From an uncultured Dokdonia sp. (GTDB lineage Bacteria; Bacteroidota; Bacteroidia; Flavobacteriales; Flavobacteriaceae), in NCBI GenBank assembly GCA_947503305.1, contig CANNDF010000001.1:992001-1056000 (forward strand): DNA of 64,000 nucleotides, written 5' to 3'. The notes beneath the pieces are model-generated. The model had not been told where the DNA came from. It saw only the letters and a program-made list of their open reading frames with translations, and ran no database searches. Within the stretch, counting starts at the first letter, position 1; each line of letters begins with the position of its first letter. This document shows positions 6,022 to 15,471 of the stretch, piece by piece. Made by a program: the position numbers and the translations under genes.

Positions 6022-8847
6022 TTAAAATTTGTATTTGAATTGTAGGCTTAGATTTACTCCTCGCTTGTATTGTGCAATACTACTACTACCATTTGCAGCA
6101 CTTACAGGAATATCTCCTAAGCTTGTCCCTTCTCTAAAGAATTTGATGGTAGGGTTTAATATGTTTTTTGCGCTTGCGTTAAGTTCAATGTGTTTTCCAA
6201 AACTGTTTTTCCATACAAGATCTAATGTAGGAATCCCAGTTTCTATAATATTTCCTAATTGTCCAGAACCTAAGGCATCAATACGATCTGAGAAATAAGA
6301 GAATACTAGATTTGCAGTAGGTTTATAGTTTTCATACTTAACAAATGTGGGGCTGTAACTTACATCTGCATTAACTAAGAAAGGAGATGCTCCTTGTAGC
6401 TCGTCTGTATCTCTATCAAATGTTGTGTTAATAAATCCTTCCGAGTTTCTTAAGTCTTGTTGTGTATATATGTATGTAGCATTCAGGCCAAAAGAGAGAA
6501 TTGCATCTTCTTCTTCGTTTTTAAGTATTGACTTACGAAGCTCTATTTCTGCTCCTAATACTTCTGCTTGATCTCCAGAACGAACAAAACGTTGTGTTCC
6601 TGTAGCGTCATTTGCAACAACAAGGTTCACAGGATCATTGATCTGTTTTGCAAAAGCAGCCACAGAAAATATCTCCCCTTTTGCAAAGAACCACTCGTAT
6701 TTTAAATCGATATTATAAATATCTGAAAATGGATTGTTTCCTAATACATCAGGGTTACCTCCTGTCTGATTGGTAACATCTTCGTATACAAAAGGCGCTA
6801 CTTCTTTAAATTCAGGGTTAGATACGGTACGACTGGCAGAAAAACGTAAGTTTTGATTTTCTTTTAAAGCATACTTAATATTTAAACTTGGTAGTATAAA
6901 TGTTTCACTAGCACTTGCAAATCCAGGATCTGTAGATAATAGGTTAATCACATCATAGGTAATGTCTTGGCTGTAAGATTCTACACGAATTCCAGGGGCA
7001 AATGTCCATTTCTCTCCAAGTTTAAGAGTCGCATCTACATATCCAGAATGTATATCAAGATTTCCCGTATAGGTATTTTCTGGATCTCCAGGGACATTTC
7101 TGTTTCCAATCTCAAATTCATTGTCATTTAATGAATTAAATACAAATGTATCATATACAACACCGAGATTCTCAGGAGTAAATATTGCATCAAGATTATT
7201 AACATCCGTAACAGGGGTGTTAGGTTCTATAAAATCATATCCATATCGGATATTCTCAAAATTACGTTCTTTAACTCTCCCATTATATCCAAGATTAAAA
7301 ACTACATTTTCATTAAGATCATATTTTAAACTGAAACGCGCATTGATTTCTTTGTCTTCTATGTCTTGGAAGTAACGTTGGTTATCAAAAGGGATATTGT
7401 TGAAGAAAATGGGGTTTGTAGTAGGATCATTATCAAAAGTTCTATCAAACCCTTCTATACTAACTCTTCTACGATCTGGTTGACGTGCTAATACAGTATT
7501 GGCTCCTACGGCCCAGTCTAATTTTAATTTTTCGTCTAATGTATGTGTACCTAATAATTGGTTAACAAAAATCATGTCTTGATCAAACTGAATATTTGAT
7601 ACATAAAAACCTTCGTCAGTATCTAGAATTGCATCTCTGTTACGTCCTTGTCCTTCTGTTCCAAAATATCCTACTTCATCTGTGGCATCATTAATAAATA
7701 CAGAATTGAATTTTAATTTATGATCACTATTTATTTTGTAGGTAAAATTTAATAAAGCAGTTGTGTTTGTGTTGTATACATACTCTTCTGCATTAGGGAA
7801 TACTACGTCTTCTACAATCGTAAAGTTTGCAGCTTGTCCTTCGCGGTATTCAAAACCATTACTAAAAGCAGCAGTAGCAAATACACTTAAACGAGATTCT
7901 TCTCCGATATCCCAAGAATTCCCCCCTGTAATTTTACCTGAGATATTTACAGGTGTTCCACCATCTACAGGGTCAAATCCATTCTGAATAATTGTTGCAA
8001 ATGGATTGTTGTTGTATCTATTATAATATCCAAAAAAACTAGTTCCTTCACTTCTTACAAAGTTTTCTCCTTGTGCATTTGTATTAATACCTGTACCCAA
8101 GCTACTTTCTATAAAGAAATCACCAGTGTATTCTTTTGAAACTATATTAACATTACCTGCAGCAAAATCTCCGTAAAAATCTGGAGCATATGTTTTACTC
8201 ACACCAATATTTTGGATAAGATCTGAAGAAAATAGACCTAAATCTATATTTTTTTTATCAATATCATTAGATGGTAATGGAAGTCCGTTATAAGTTGTAT
8301 TTTGGTAACGATCCCCAAGACCACGTACATAGACATTGCCTCCGCCTTCTTGTTTTGAAATACCAGAGATTTTAGTAACAGCCGCAGCAGCATTATCAAC
8401 TCCTTTTCTTGCAAGTTCTTGTGCTCCGATACTTTGTTTTTGAACCACGGCATTTTGTTGGTCTAATAATAAAGCAACTTCACTTTCTTTACGTACTGTA
8501 GTAGTTATAATGACTTCATCAAGTGCAGCAGCACTTGCTCCAAGTCCTGTGTTAACTCGTGTTATTTTATTAGACTCAACAACAATATTAGGAACTTCTA
8601 TTGTTTCATATCCTACAAATGAGATCTCTAGCGTATACGTGCCAGGGACTACATTGTCTATGATGAAATTACCATCAAAATCGGAGGTGGATCCTTGTGT
8701 AGTTCCTTTAATGACCACACTTGCAAAGGGTAGAGGCTGTCCATCAGCACTTTCTTTATCGGTAAGCGTTCCAGCGATTGTGCCATTCTCTTGAGCTTGT
8801 GCTACAAGTGTAAACAGTAAAATGGTAAAAAGAAAAAATTGTTTCAT
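6022..8847 (-). CDS. TonB-dependent outer-membrane receptor
   Basis: 941 aa from the chosen start. The first frame methionine (8871) gives an odd MHQKLNLL leader, whereas the ATG at 8847 gives a clean signal peptide (MKQFFLFTILLFTLVAQA) and fits the -7 box at 8869-8876. Domain order: signal peptide; carboxypeptidase-regulatory-like barrel (about residues 22-110, ADGQPLPFASVVIKGT and FDGNFIIDNVVPGTYTLEISFVGYE); plug domain (VRGLGDRYQNTTYNGLPLPS); 22-strand type barrel ending LSLQFKYKF with terminal aromatic. It imports a ligand across the outer membrane using TonB energy. First gene of an operon with the lipoprotein at 4789-5976. An upstream block of ATGTT repeats suggests control by a PhoB-like activator; the ligand is unknown. 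Confidence 0.9.
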   Translation of the reverse strand: MKQFFLFTILLFTLVAQAQENGTIAGTLTDKESADGQPLPFASVVIKGTTQGSTSDFDGNFIIDNVVPGTYTLEISFVGYETIEVPNIVVESNKITRVNTGLGASAAALDEVIITTTVRKESEVALLLDQQNAVVQKQSIGAQELARKGVDNAAAAVTKISGISKQEGGGNVYVRGLGDRYQNTTYNGLPLPSNDIDKKNIDLGLFSSDLIQNIGVSKTYAPDFYGDFAAGNVNIVSKEYTGDFFIESSLGTGINTNAQGENFVRSEGTSFFGYYNRYNNNPFATIIQNGFDPVDGGTPVNISGKITGGNSWDIGEESRLSVFATAAFSNGFEYREGQAANFTIVEDVVFPNAEEYVYNTNTTALLNFTYKINSDHKLKFNSVFINDATDEVGYFGTEGQGRNRDAILDTDEGFYVSNIQFDQDMIFVNQLLGTHTLDEKLKLDWAVGANTVLARQPDRRRVSIEGFDRTFDNDPTTNPIFFNNIPFDNQRYFQDIEDKEINARFSLKYDLNENVVFNLGYNGRVKERNFENIRYGYDFIEPNTPVTDVNNLDAIFTPENLGVVYDTFVFNSLNDNEFEIGNRNVPGDPENTYTGNLDIHSGYVDATLKLGEKWTFAPGIRVESYSQDITYDVINLLSTDPGFASASETFILPSLNIKYALKENQNLRFSASRTVSNPEFKEVAPFVYEDVTNQTGGNPDVLGNNPFSDIYNIDLKYEWFFAKGEIFSVAAFAKQINDPVNLVVANDATGTQRFVRSGDQAEVLGAEIELRKSILKNEEEDAILSFGLNATYIYTQQDLRNSEGFINTTFDRDTDELQGASPFLVNADVSYSPTFVKYENYKPTANLVFSYFSDRIDALGSGQLGNIIETGIPTLDLVWKNSFGKHIELNASAKNILNPTIKFFREGTSLGDIPVSAANGSSSIAQYKRGVNLSLQFKYKF

Positions 8848-8868
8848 TAGTAGATTTAATTTCTGGTG

Positions 8869-8876
8869 CAAAGATG
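8869..8876 (-). promoter_or_regulatory. predicted -7 box of the TonB receptor operon
   Basis: CATCTTTG on the minus strand (consensus TAnnTTTG, first base differs), placing the start of transcription about 17 nt before the ATG at 8847. Confidence 0.4.
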
Positions 8877-8939
8877 CTGTAGCTTTCTTGAGATGGAGTT
8901 AAGTCAGTGTTATTGTTAATTTAGGAAGTTGTAAGATTT

Positions 8940-8986
8940 ATGTTATGCTAATGTTATGTGTAAAGCCTTAATGTTTCGTTTATGTT
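8940..8986. promoter_or_regulatory. two pairs of 11-bp spaced ATGTT repeats
   Basis: ATGTT begins at 8940, 8951, 8971 and 8982: spacing 11, 20 and 11. On the minus strand these read (A/T)AACAT, similar to PhoB/PhoP-type direct repeats with one helical turn spacing. They lie 65-115 bp upstream of the -7 box of the TonB receptor operon. Confidence 0.45.
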
Positions 8987-9010
8987 TCTAATCCTGTTTT
9001 TGGTTTATAA

Positions 9011-9032
9011 TTATGCTTTCGCGAAAGCATAA
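9011..9032. repeat. GCTTTCGCGAAAGC palindrome, copy 2 (22-bp perfect palindrome)
   Basis: Core 9015-9028, symmetry extended by TTAT/ATAA flanks. It lies just before dgt and contributes a false upstream ATG (9013) to that frame. Confidence 0.9.
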
Positions 9033-9066
9033 CAACCCGTATCTTGCAGTTTTAAAATCACGATGT

Positions 9067-10401
9067 ATGATGCAATGGGAACACCTTCTTTCTTTAAAAA
9101 GGCAGGGGGATGTAAATAAAAGACTTCGTTTAGAACAAGATGAAACTCGTTTAGGTTTTGAAGTAGATTACGATCGCATTATTTTTTCTTCAGCATTTCG
9201 AAGTCTGCAGGATAAAACGCAAGTAATTCCCCTTTCTAAGACAGATTTTGTGCATACGCGACTTACACACAGTCTTGAAGTAGCTGTTGTAGGAAGATCT
9301 CTAGGACGTCAAGTGGGTAAGCGTATTTTAGAAAAATACCCGCATCTTTCTGAAGTACATGGATACCGTTTTAACGATTTTGGAGCGATTGTCGCTGCCG
9401 CCGCTCTTGCACATGATATCGGAAACCCTCCCTTTGGACATTCGGGAGAAAAAGCCATAGGGGATTATTTTAAAAATGGCAATGGAAAGCGTTTCCAATC
9501 ACAACTTAGCGAAAAAGAATATCAAGATTTATGTGCGTTTGAAGGAAATGCCAATGGATTTAAGATCCTTACCGAATCTCATCCTGGAGCCCAAGGAGGG
9601 TTACGACTTTCGTACGCGACACTGGGCGCATTTATGAAATATCCTAAAGAATCATTGCCTGTAAAACCTACATCACATATAGCCGATAAGAAATTTGGCT
9701 TTTTTCAAAGCGATAAAGCTGCTTTTCAAGAAGTGGCACAAGAATTAGGACTTTTTCAAACAAGATCGGGGAAGGATATAAGCTATGCACGTCACCCGCT
9801 CACATTTTTGGTAGAAGCCGCAGATGACATTTGTTATACCATCATTGATTTTGAAGATGGAATTAACTTAGGATTAATTTCTGAAGAGTATGCCCTAGAG
9901 TATATGGTAAAGCTAGTTCCAAATATCAATACGCAAAAATATTATGAGCTTACGACAAAGGCTGCTCGTGTAGGGTATTTAAGAGCGCTTGCTATAGGAA
10001 CATTAATAGACGAAGCTATTGCTGTTTTTATGGAGAATGAAGAATCTATTTTGAATGGAACTTTTGGAAAAGCATTACTGGATAAATCGCGATACGAAGC
10101 TCAAATTAATGATATCCTTAAAATTAGTGTTTCTAATATCTATCAAAGTCAGGAAGTTATAGAGAAAGAAATAGCAGGTTATGAAATCCTCTCTACATTA
10201 TTGGATGTAAGATGTAATGTGGTAGGTAAAAAACAAACACATTATGACAGACTTGTGCTACAATTGTTTGAAGCACAATCAAAAGATGAAGAATTGTCAA
10301 TTTATCAAGAACTCATAGGTATTTGTAATTATATATCTGTCATGACTGACAGTAAATCTTTAAGAATATTTCAAAAAATAAAAGGATTTAATGTAAATTA
10401 G
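9067..10401 (+). CDS. dgt: deoxyguanosinetriphosphate triphosphohydrolase
   Basis: 444 aa, cytosolic HD-superfamily enzyme hydrolysing dGTP to deoxyguanosine and triphosphate. Visible motifs: H...HD set in RLTHSLEVAVVGRSLG and AAALAHDIGNPPFGHSGE, and the later DDICYTIIDFEDG ligand region. The frame is open from an ATG at 9013, but that ATG is part of the palindromic repeat and the 18 residues it adds are unlike the family; conserved similarity starts at MMQWEHLLSLKRQGD, so start at 9067 or 9070. The gene stands alone, divergent from the TonB receptor operon, and runs to 48 bp before the frame of the M36 peptidase without a visible terminator. Confidence 0.93.
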   Translation: MMQWEHLLSLKRQGDVNKRLRLEQDETRLGFEVDYDRIIFSSAFRSLQDKTQVIPLSKTDFVHTRLTHSLEVAVVGRSLGRQVGKRILEKYPHLSEVHGYRFNDFGAIVAAAALAHDIGNPPFGHSGEKAIGDYFKNGNGKRFQSQLSEKEYQDLCAFEGNANGFKILTESHPGAQGGLRLSYATLGAFMKYPKESLPVKPTSHIADKKFGFFQSDKAAFQEVAQELGLFQTRSGKDISYARHPLTFLVEAADDICYTIIDFEDGINLGLISEEYALEYMVKLVPNINTQKYYELTTKAARVGYLRALAIGTLIDEAIAVFMENEESILNGTFGKALLDKSRYEAQINDILKISVSNIYQSQEVIEKEIAGYEILSTLLDVRCNVVGKKQTHYDRLVLQLFEAQSKDEELSIYQELIGICNYISVMTDSKSLRIFQKIKGFNVN

Positions 10402-10496
10402 CAACATTTTATGTTAATTGTTGTTATTTTATTTTAATATAATCAATTTTGAGATATTTTCGTTTATTCTTTAAATCTTTACTAAAACAAAAAAAA

Positions 10497-13139
10497 ATGC
10501 TAAAAACTTACAAATTATTCATTTTGGTATGCCTGCTTGCATTTGCAGGAGTATCTCGTGGACAAGAGTATACCACTCTTATTAAAGATCACCTTACGGC
10601 AAATAGAGCCGCTTTAGGAATTACTGATCAGGACATTGAAGAAATAGGGATTTCTAGCCAGGTTTTTTCTGAAAGAAATAGTGTAACACATGTATACGCT
10701 GTTCAAAAACATAATACTATTGAAATTTTTAATGGGAACGTAAGTGTTGCTTTTAAAAACGGGGAGGTTATTCATGTAGGTAATAATCTTCAACAAGACA
10801 TTGCAAGTAGAGTAAATGCTACAGTAGCAGTATTAAGTCCAATACAAGCAGCGACTAGTGCTGTAGGGGCTTTAGGTCTTGGTGGAGCAAGTTTTTCTAT
10901 AGATCAAACAATCTCTTCAAACGAGTTTGTATTGAATCAAGGAGGCGTTTCTTTAGAGAACGTTCCTGTAAAACTGGTATATCAACCTACACTTACAAAC
11001 GAACTAAAACTGGCTTGGGATTTAAGTATTCATACGTTGGATTCAAAATACTGGTATAGTGTTCGTGTAGATGCACTTAATGGAGAATTAATAGAACAAA
11101 ATGACTGGGTTGTAAGCTGTACGTTTGAAAGTCATGGTCATGAGAATGCCTTTGCTAGTAGTAAAATACAGGATAAAAAAGAGACTGGATTTGGTTTAAA
11201 AGAAGAAATGATTATAGATGATCTTCTAGCGGGAGAGCAGTATAATGTATTTCCAGTTCCTGTAGAAAGTCCTAATCATGGAGATCGTTCTATAGTAACA
11301 GAACCTCAAGATCTAGGAGCTTCCCCTTTTGGATGGCATGATACTAATGGTGCAGAAGGGGCAGAATTTACAATCACTCGTGGAAATAATGTATGGGCAC
11401 AAGAAGATGCCAATGGTAATAATGGCGTAGGTGATGCTCCAGACGGTGGAGCAGAACTCGTATTTGATTTTCCATTAGACGATAGTCAAGATGCTAGTAC
11501 TTTTACAGAAGCAGCTACAACTAACCTTTTTTATTGGAACAATATAATGCATGATGTTTTTTATAACTATGGTTTTGATGAAGCTAGTGGTAACTTCCAG
11601 GAAAATAACTATGGAAATGGAGGAAGCCCAAGTGACTTTGTATTTGCAGATTCACAAGACGGTAGTGGTACAAATAATGCAACATTCGGTACACCTCCAG
11701 ATGGGCAGAATCCAGGGATGACTATGTTCTTGTGGACTACTTCTGGAGAAGATGCAGAGCTTACTATAGATGCAGGGCCTCTTGCAGGAACATATCCTAT
11801 TACATTTAGTACGTTTAGTGATAACTGGCCAGCAGATGGACTTACAGGAGATTTGGCAATTGCTTTAGATGATAATGCATCTGCGAGTACAGATGAGCTT
11901 GATGCATGTGACACACTAACTAACGGTCCAGAGCTTGATGGTAATATTGCAGTTGTGCGAAGAGGTGAGTGTAACTTTACAGTAAAAGTAGAAGCTGCTC
12001 AAGCAGAAGGTGCATTAGGTGTTGTTATTGTAAATAACGTAGCTACTGCCCCTATCAACTTAGGAGGAGATAGCGCTATTGCTACGATTCCTGCAGGTAT
12101 GTTAACACAAGCTGATGGGGAGGCTATAATAGCAGCATTAGAAGGAGGAACCGATATTAATGTTACTATAACTGGAGGACGTCGTATCGATGGAGATTTA
12201 GATAATGGAATTATTGCTCATGAATATGGACATGGAATTTCTAATAGATTAACGGGAGGTCGCTTTAATACTAATTGCTTATTTAATGATGAGCAAATGG
12301 GTGAAGGATGGTCTGACTATTTTGGAATGGTGCTTACTATGGAAGTAGGGGATACTGCAGAAGAAGGTAGAGGTGTTGGAACATATGCCATTAACCAACC
12401 TATTACAGGAGGAGGAATTCGTCCTAGACCTTATAGTACAAGTTTTGCTGTAAATGATCTGACATATGCTGATGTAGCAGATCCTAACATTTCACAACCA
12501 CATGGTATAGGAACTGTATGGGCAACAATGCTTTGGGATATGACATGGGCTTTTATTGATCAGTACGGTTTTGATACAGATTTTTATAATGGTACAGGAG
12601 GTAATAATATTGCAATACAACTGGTGATGGATGGTTTAAAACTTCAGCCATGTAATCCTGGTTTCATTACTGGACGTGATGCTATAATTGAAGCTGTAGC
12701 AATTAACAACCTTATTCCTGAAGAAGAAAAAGATTTTGCTGTTTGTACAATATGGAATGTATTTGCAAATAGAGGAGCAGGATTTAGTGCATCTCAAGGA
12801 AGTTCTCAAAATAGATTTGATCAAACAGAGGCTTTTGATCTTCCGCCAGATGAGCTTACAAATTGTGATCCTCTACTTAGTACAGAAGAAAATGCTCTAG
12901 ATAGTGGATTCCGTGTATTCCCTAATCCATCAAATGGTCAGATTACAATTAATGTAGCTGGTACTTTTGGAAATGGTCAAGTACGTATTTTTGATATTAA
13001 TGGTAGAGAAGTATTTAACATGGATGCTACATTACAAGGTAGTATCTCTGTAAATGCTGCAGGTCTATCTAAAGGTGTTTATATTATGAGTATTACAAGT
13101 GAAAGCAATAGCTTTACTTCTAAACTTATTATAGAATAA
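10497..13139 (+). CDS. secreted M36 (fungalysin-type) zinc metallopeptidase with type IX sorting domain
   Basis: 880 aa from the first ATG (an in-frame TTG at 10449 precedes it but spoils the signal peptide). Order: signal peptide (LLAFAGVSRGQ); FTP-like propeptide to about residue 200; catalytic M36 domain with HEYGH at residues 575-579 and the downstream Glu in GEGWSDYF; an inserted PA domain (about 470-560, RRGECNFTVKVEAAQAEGALGVVIVNN); and a C-terminal type A sorting domain (FPNPSNGQITINV... ending KLIIE). Exported by Sec, then across the outer membrane by the type IX system, it should act as an extracellular protease. Similar enzymes in marine flavobacteria degrade protein detritus. Monocistronic, ending in a shared terminator. 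Confidence 0.93.
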   Translation: MLKTYKLFILVCLLAFAGVSRGQEYTTLIKDHLTANRAALGITDQDIEEIGISSQVFSERNSVTHVYAVQKHNTIEIFNGNVSVAFKNGEVIHVGNNLQQDIASRVNATVAVLSPIQAATSAVGALGLGGASFSIDQTISSNEFVLNQGGVSLENVPVKLVYQPTLTNELKLAWDLSIHTLDSKYWYSVRVDALNGELIEQNDWVVSCTFESHGHENAFASSKIQDKKETGFGLKEEMIIDDLLAGEQYNVFPVPVESPNHGDRSIVTEPQDLGASPFGWHDTNGAEGAEFTITRGNNVWAQEDANGNNGVGDAPDGGAELVFDFPLDDSQDASTFTEAATTNLFYWNNIMHDVFYNYGFDEASGNFQENNYGNGGSPSDFVFADSQDGSGTNNATFGTPPDGQNPGMTMFLWTTSGEDAELTIDAGPLAGTYPITFSTFSDNWPADGLTGDLAIALDDNASASTDELDACDTLTNGPELDGNIAVVRRGECNFTVKVEAAQAEGALGVVIVNNVATAPINLGGDSAIATIPAGMLTQADGEAIIAALEGGTDINVTITGGRRIDGDLDNGIIAHEYGHGISNRLTGGRFNTNCLFNDEQMGEGWSDYFGMVLTMEVGDTAEEGRGVGTYAINQPITGGGIRPRPYSTSFAVNDLTYADVADPNISQPHGIGTVWATMLWDMTWAFIDQYGFDTDFYNGTGGNNIAIQLVMDGLKLQPCNPGFITGRDAIIEAVAINNLIPEEEKDFAVCTIWNVFANRGAGFSASQGSSQNRFDQTEAFDLPPDELTNCDPLLSTEENALDSGFRVFPNPSNGQITINVAGTFGNGQVRIFDINGREVFNMDATLQGSISVNAAGLSKGVYIMSITSESNSFTSKLIIE

Positions 13140-13158
13140 TCCTATACTAAATAAAGAA

Positions 13159-13197
13159 TAAAAAGCGGGAGGTCATAAAAGATCTCTCGCTTTTTTA
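13159..13197. terminator. bidirectional terminator between M36 peptidase and dxs
   Basis: AAAAAGCGGGAGGTC pairs with GATCTCTCGCTTTTTT (two G-U wobbles), A-run on the left and T-run on the right. Confidence 0.8.
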
Positions 13198-14949
13198 TTA
13201 TAAATATTTTTTAAGTGTCTTGGCAATGGCTTGTGGAGATAATCCTATTTCTTCCTGAAGTTCTTCTATAGTGCCATGTTCTATAAATTTATCTGGGACT
13301 CCAAGAACTTCAATAGTTCCTTTGTATGCTTTTGCAAAAGCGTAATCACTCACACTACTTCCTAACCCTCCTTTGATAGTTCCATCTTCTATAGTGATAA
13401 TGGTTTTGTAATCATGGAATAACTGGTCAAGTAAATCGAAATCCAAGGGTTTTAAAAATCCGATATCATAAACACTTATGGAAATGTTTAAAGATTTTAT
13501 CGCTTTTAGTGCACTGTGAATAATAGTCCCTATTGATATGATTGCGATGTCTTTTCCTTTCTGAATACAGTTCCCTTTTCCTATTTGTATTTTCTTAAAT
13601 GGGGTTTTCCAGTCTATCGTAACACCTCTTCCTCTAGGGTACCTAATGGCAATAGGATGTGTAAGTCCTTGTTGAGCAGTATACATAATATTACGTAAGG
13701 CCTTTTCATCCATAGGCGCATATATAATTATGTTAGGAATACAATTTAAATATGCCAGATCAAAAGTACCATGATGTGTGGGTCCGTCTTGTCCTACAAG
13801 ACCTGCGCGATCTAAACAAAAAATGACAGGAAGATTTTGTAAGGCAACGTCATGTATGATTTGATCATATGAGCGTTGCAAAAATGTCGAATAAATATTA
13901 CAAAACACAACCATTCCTTGTGTTACCATTCCAGCTGCTAATGTTACGGCGTGCTGTTCTGCAATTCCAACATCAAAAGCACGTTCAGGAAAGGTTTCCA
14001 TCATATATTTAAGAGAGCTTCCCGTGGGCATAGCAGGAGTAATACCTACTATATTTTTATTTTGTTTTGCAAGTTCTACAAGCGTGTGACCAAATACATC
14101 TTGGTATTTAGGAGGTTCTTGTGTATTATTTTTTGCATGTAACTCCCCAGTTTTTGCATCAAACTTACCTGGAGCATGATACGTGACTTGATGTTTTTCT
14201 GCAAGAGCAAGCCCTTTGCCTTTAGTAGTAATAACGTGTAAAAACTTAGGCCCTTTAGTGTTTTTTAAAATCTCTAGGGTTTTAATAAGAGTATTTAAAT
14301 CGTGCCCGTCTATAGGTCCGAAGTAATTGAAGTTAAGTGCTTCGAAAATATTTTCTTCGCGAGCTGTACCTTTCTTAACATTGGTTAGGTATTTTTTTAA
14401 TGCTCCGACACTAGGGTCTATACCTATAGCATTATCATTAAGAATTACTAATAAATTGGCATCAGTAACCCCAGCATGATTAAGTCCTTCAAAGGCCATC
14501 CCACTAGCTATAGATGCATCTCCAATAATAGCGATATGTTGTTGTTTGGTCTTGCCTTGTATCTGAGCAGCAATTGCCATTCCCAATGCTGCCGAAATAG
14601 AAGTACTGCTATGTCCTACACCAAAGGTGTCATATTTACTTTCTGATCTTTTTGGAAAACCACTAATGCCTCCTTTTTGTCTATTTGTATGAAAGACCTT
14701 TTTTCTTCCAGTTAAGATTTTGTGACCATAGGCTTGATGCCCAACATCCCAAATAAGCTTGTCTTCAGGAGTATTAAAAACATAATGTAATGCTACTGTT
14801 AATTCTATGACTCCTAGACTTGCCCCTAGATGTCCTTCTTTTGTAGCGACAATATTTATGATATACTGACGTAACTCATTCACTATTTGAGGGAGTTGGC
14901 TAAGTTTAAGTTGTCTTAATGCACTAGGCGTGTCAATATGTTCTAGCAT
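13198..14949 (-). CDS. dxs: 1-deoxy-D-xylulose-5-phosphate synthase
   Basis: 583 aa thiamine-diphosphate enzyme condensing pyruvate and glyceraldehyde-3-phosphate, first step of the MEP isoprenoid pathway. Seen: WDVGHQAYGHKILTGR, the TPP-binding GDASIASGMAFEGLNHAG...NDN motif, FDVGIAEQHAVTLAAG (catalytic Glu) and CLDRAGLVGQDGPTHHG. The frame extends upstream to 15000, but the ATG at 14949 (MLEHIDTPSALRQL) matches the family and lies 4 nt after a perfect -7 box, implying a leaderless transcript. Near the C-terminus YAFAKAY is encoded by a decayed copy of the palindrome. Divergent from tadA. Confidence 0.95.
   Translation of the reverse strand: MLEHIDTPSALRQLKLSQLPQIVNELRQYIINIVATKEGHLGASLGVIELTVALHYVFNTPEDKLIWDVGHQAYGHKILTGRKKVFHTNRQKGGISGFPKRSESKYDTFGVGHSSTSISAALGMAIAAQIQGKTKQQHIAIIGDASIASGMAFEGLNHAGVTDANLLVILNDNAIGIDPSVGALKKYLTNVKKGTAREENIFEALNFNYFGPIDGHDLNTLIKTLEILKNTKGPKFLHVITTKGKGLALAEKHQVTYHAPGKFDAKTGELHAKNNTQEPPKYQDVFGHTLVELAKQNKNIVGITPAMPTGSSLKYMMETFPERAFDVGIAEQHAVTLAAGMVTQGMVVFCNIYSTFLQRSYDQIIHDVALQNLPVIFCLDRAGLVGQDGPTHHGTFDLAYLNCIPNIIIYAPMDEKALRNIMYTAQQGLTHPIAIRYPRGRGVTIDWKTPFKKIQIGKGNCIQKGKDIAIISIGTIIHSALKAIKSLNISISVYDIGFLKPLDFDLLDQLFHDYKTIITIEDGTIKGGLGSSVSDYAFAKAYKGTIEVLGVPDKFIEHGTIEELQEEIGLSPQAIAKTLKKYL
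13328..13341. repeat. decayed but still symmetric palindrome GCTTTTGCAAAAGC inside dxs
   Basis: Both changes relative to the core are symmetric (C to T in one arm, G to A in the other), keeping dyad symmetry. It encodes AFAKA in dxs. Confidence 0.6.
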
Positions 14950-14953
14950 AAAA

Positions 14954-14961
14954 CAAAGGTA
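14954..14961 (-). promoter_or_regulatory. -7 box of dxs, leaderless geometry
   Basis: TACCTTTG on the minus strand matches TAnnTTTG exactly and ends 4 nt before the dxs ATG (14949), so transcription should begin at or next to the start codon. No clear -33 TTG. Confidence 0.5.
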
Positions 14962-14974
14962 CGTCTTGATATCG

Positions 14975-14982
14975 TATTTTTG
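14975..14982 (+). promoter_or_regulatory. -7 box of tadA
   Basis: TATTTTTG matches TAnnTTTG exactly; predicted start of transcription near 14987. Confidence 0.45.
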
Positions 14983-15004
14983 AATATTGAAAATGATCAT
15001 TACT

Positions 15005-15448
15005 ATGATAAATCCATATGACGATGTTTATTTTATGAAACGTGCCCTTGTAGAAGCAGAATATGCTTATAAACATGGTGAAATACCAGTGGGGGCTATT
15101 GTTGTAGTAGATAATACAATTATTGCACGGGCACATAACCTTACAGAACGTCTTACAGATGTAACTGCTCATGCGGAGATGCAGGCTATTACTGCTGCGG
15201 CAAATTACTTGGGAGGGAAGTATTTGCATAAATGTACATTGTATGTAACTCTTGAACCTTGTCAAATGTGTGCAGGAGCACTCTATTGGAGCCAGATTAG
15301 TCGTGTGGTCTACGGAGCGTCTGATATGAAAAGGGGATGTGGTGTCATGGGGACTACATTCCATCCTAAAACTAAACTTAAAGGAGGGATTCTTGCTGAA
15401 GAAGCAGAAGAGCTAATGAAGCGATTTTTTGAAGAACGAAGAGATTAA
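15005..15448 (+). CDS. tadA: tRNA-specific adenosine deaminase family protein
   Basis: 147 aa zinc deaminase. The cytidine-deaminase-fold signature is complete: AHAEMQAI (His ligand and catalytic Glu) and EPCQMCAGALYWSQI (two Cys ligands), followed by the TadA-type GCGVMG region. Expected reaction: A34 to inosine in tRNA-Arg(ACG), essential for decoding. ATG 15005 starts at the conserved MINPYDDVYFMKRAL; ATG 14993 (MIITMIN) is a possible longer start and the leader geometry cannot decide. Divergent from dxs with a 50-bp shared control region; ends in a bidirectional terminator. Confidence 0.9.
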   Translation: MINPYDDVYFMKRALVEAEYAYKHGEIPVGAIVVVDNTIIARAHNLTERLTDVTAHAEMQAITAAANYLGGKYLHKCTLYVTLEPCQMCAGALYWSQISRVVYGASDMKRGCGVMGTTFHPKTKLKGGILAEEAEELMKRFFEERRD

Positions 15449-15471
15449 TATGAATTATTCACTATAATAAA

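Noticed and set aside
6644-6657. GTTTTGCAAAAGC-like sequence inside the TonB receptor gene
   Set aside because: It lacks the left GC of the palindrome, and the encoded AFAKQ fits a normal barrel strand, so I do not count it as a decayed copy.
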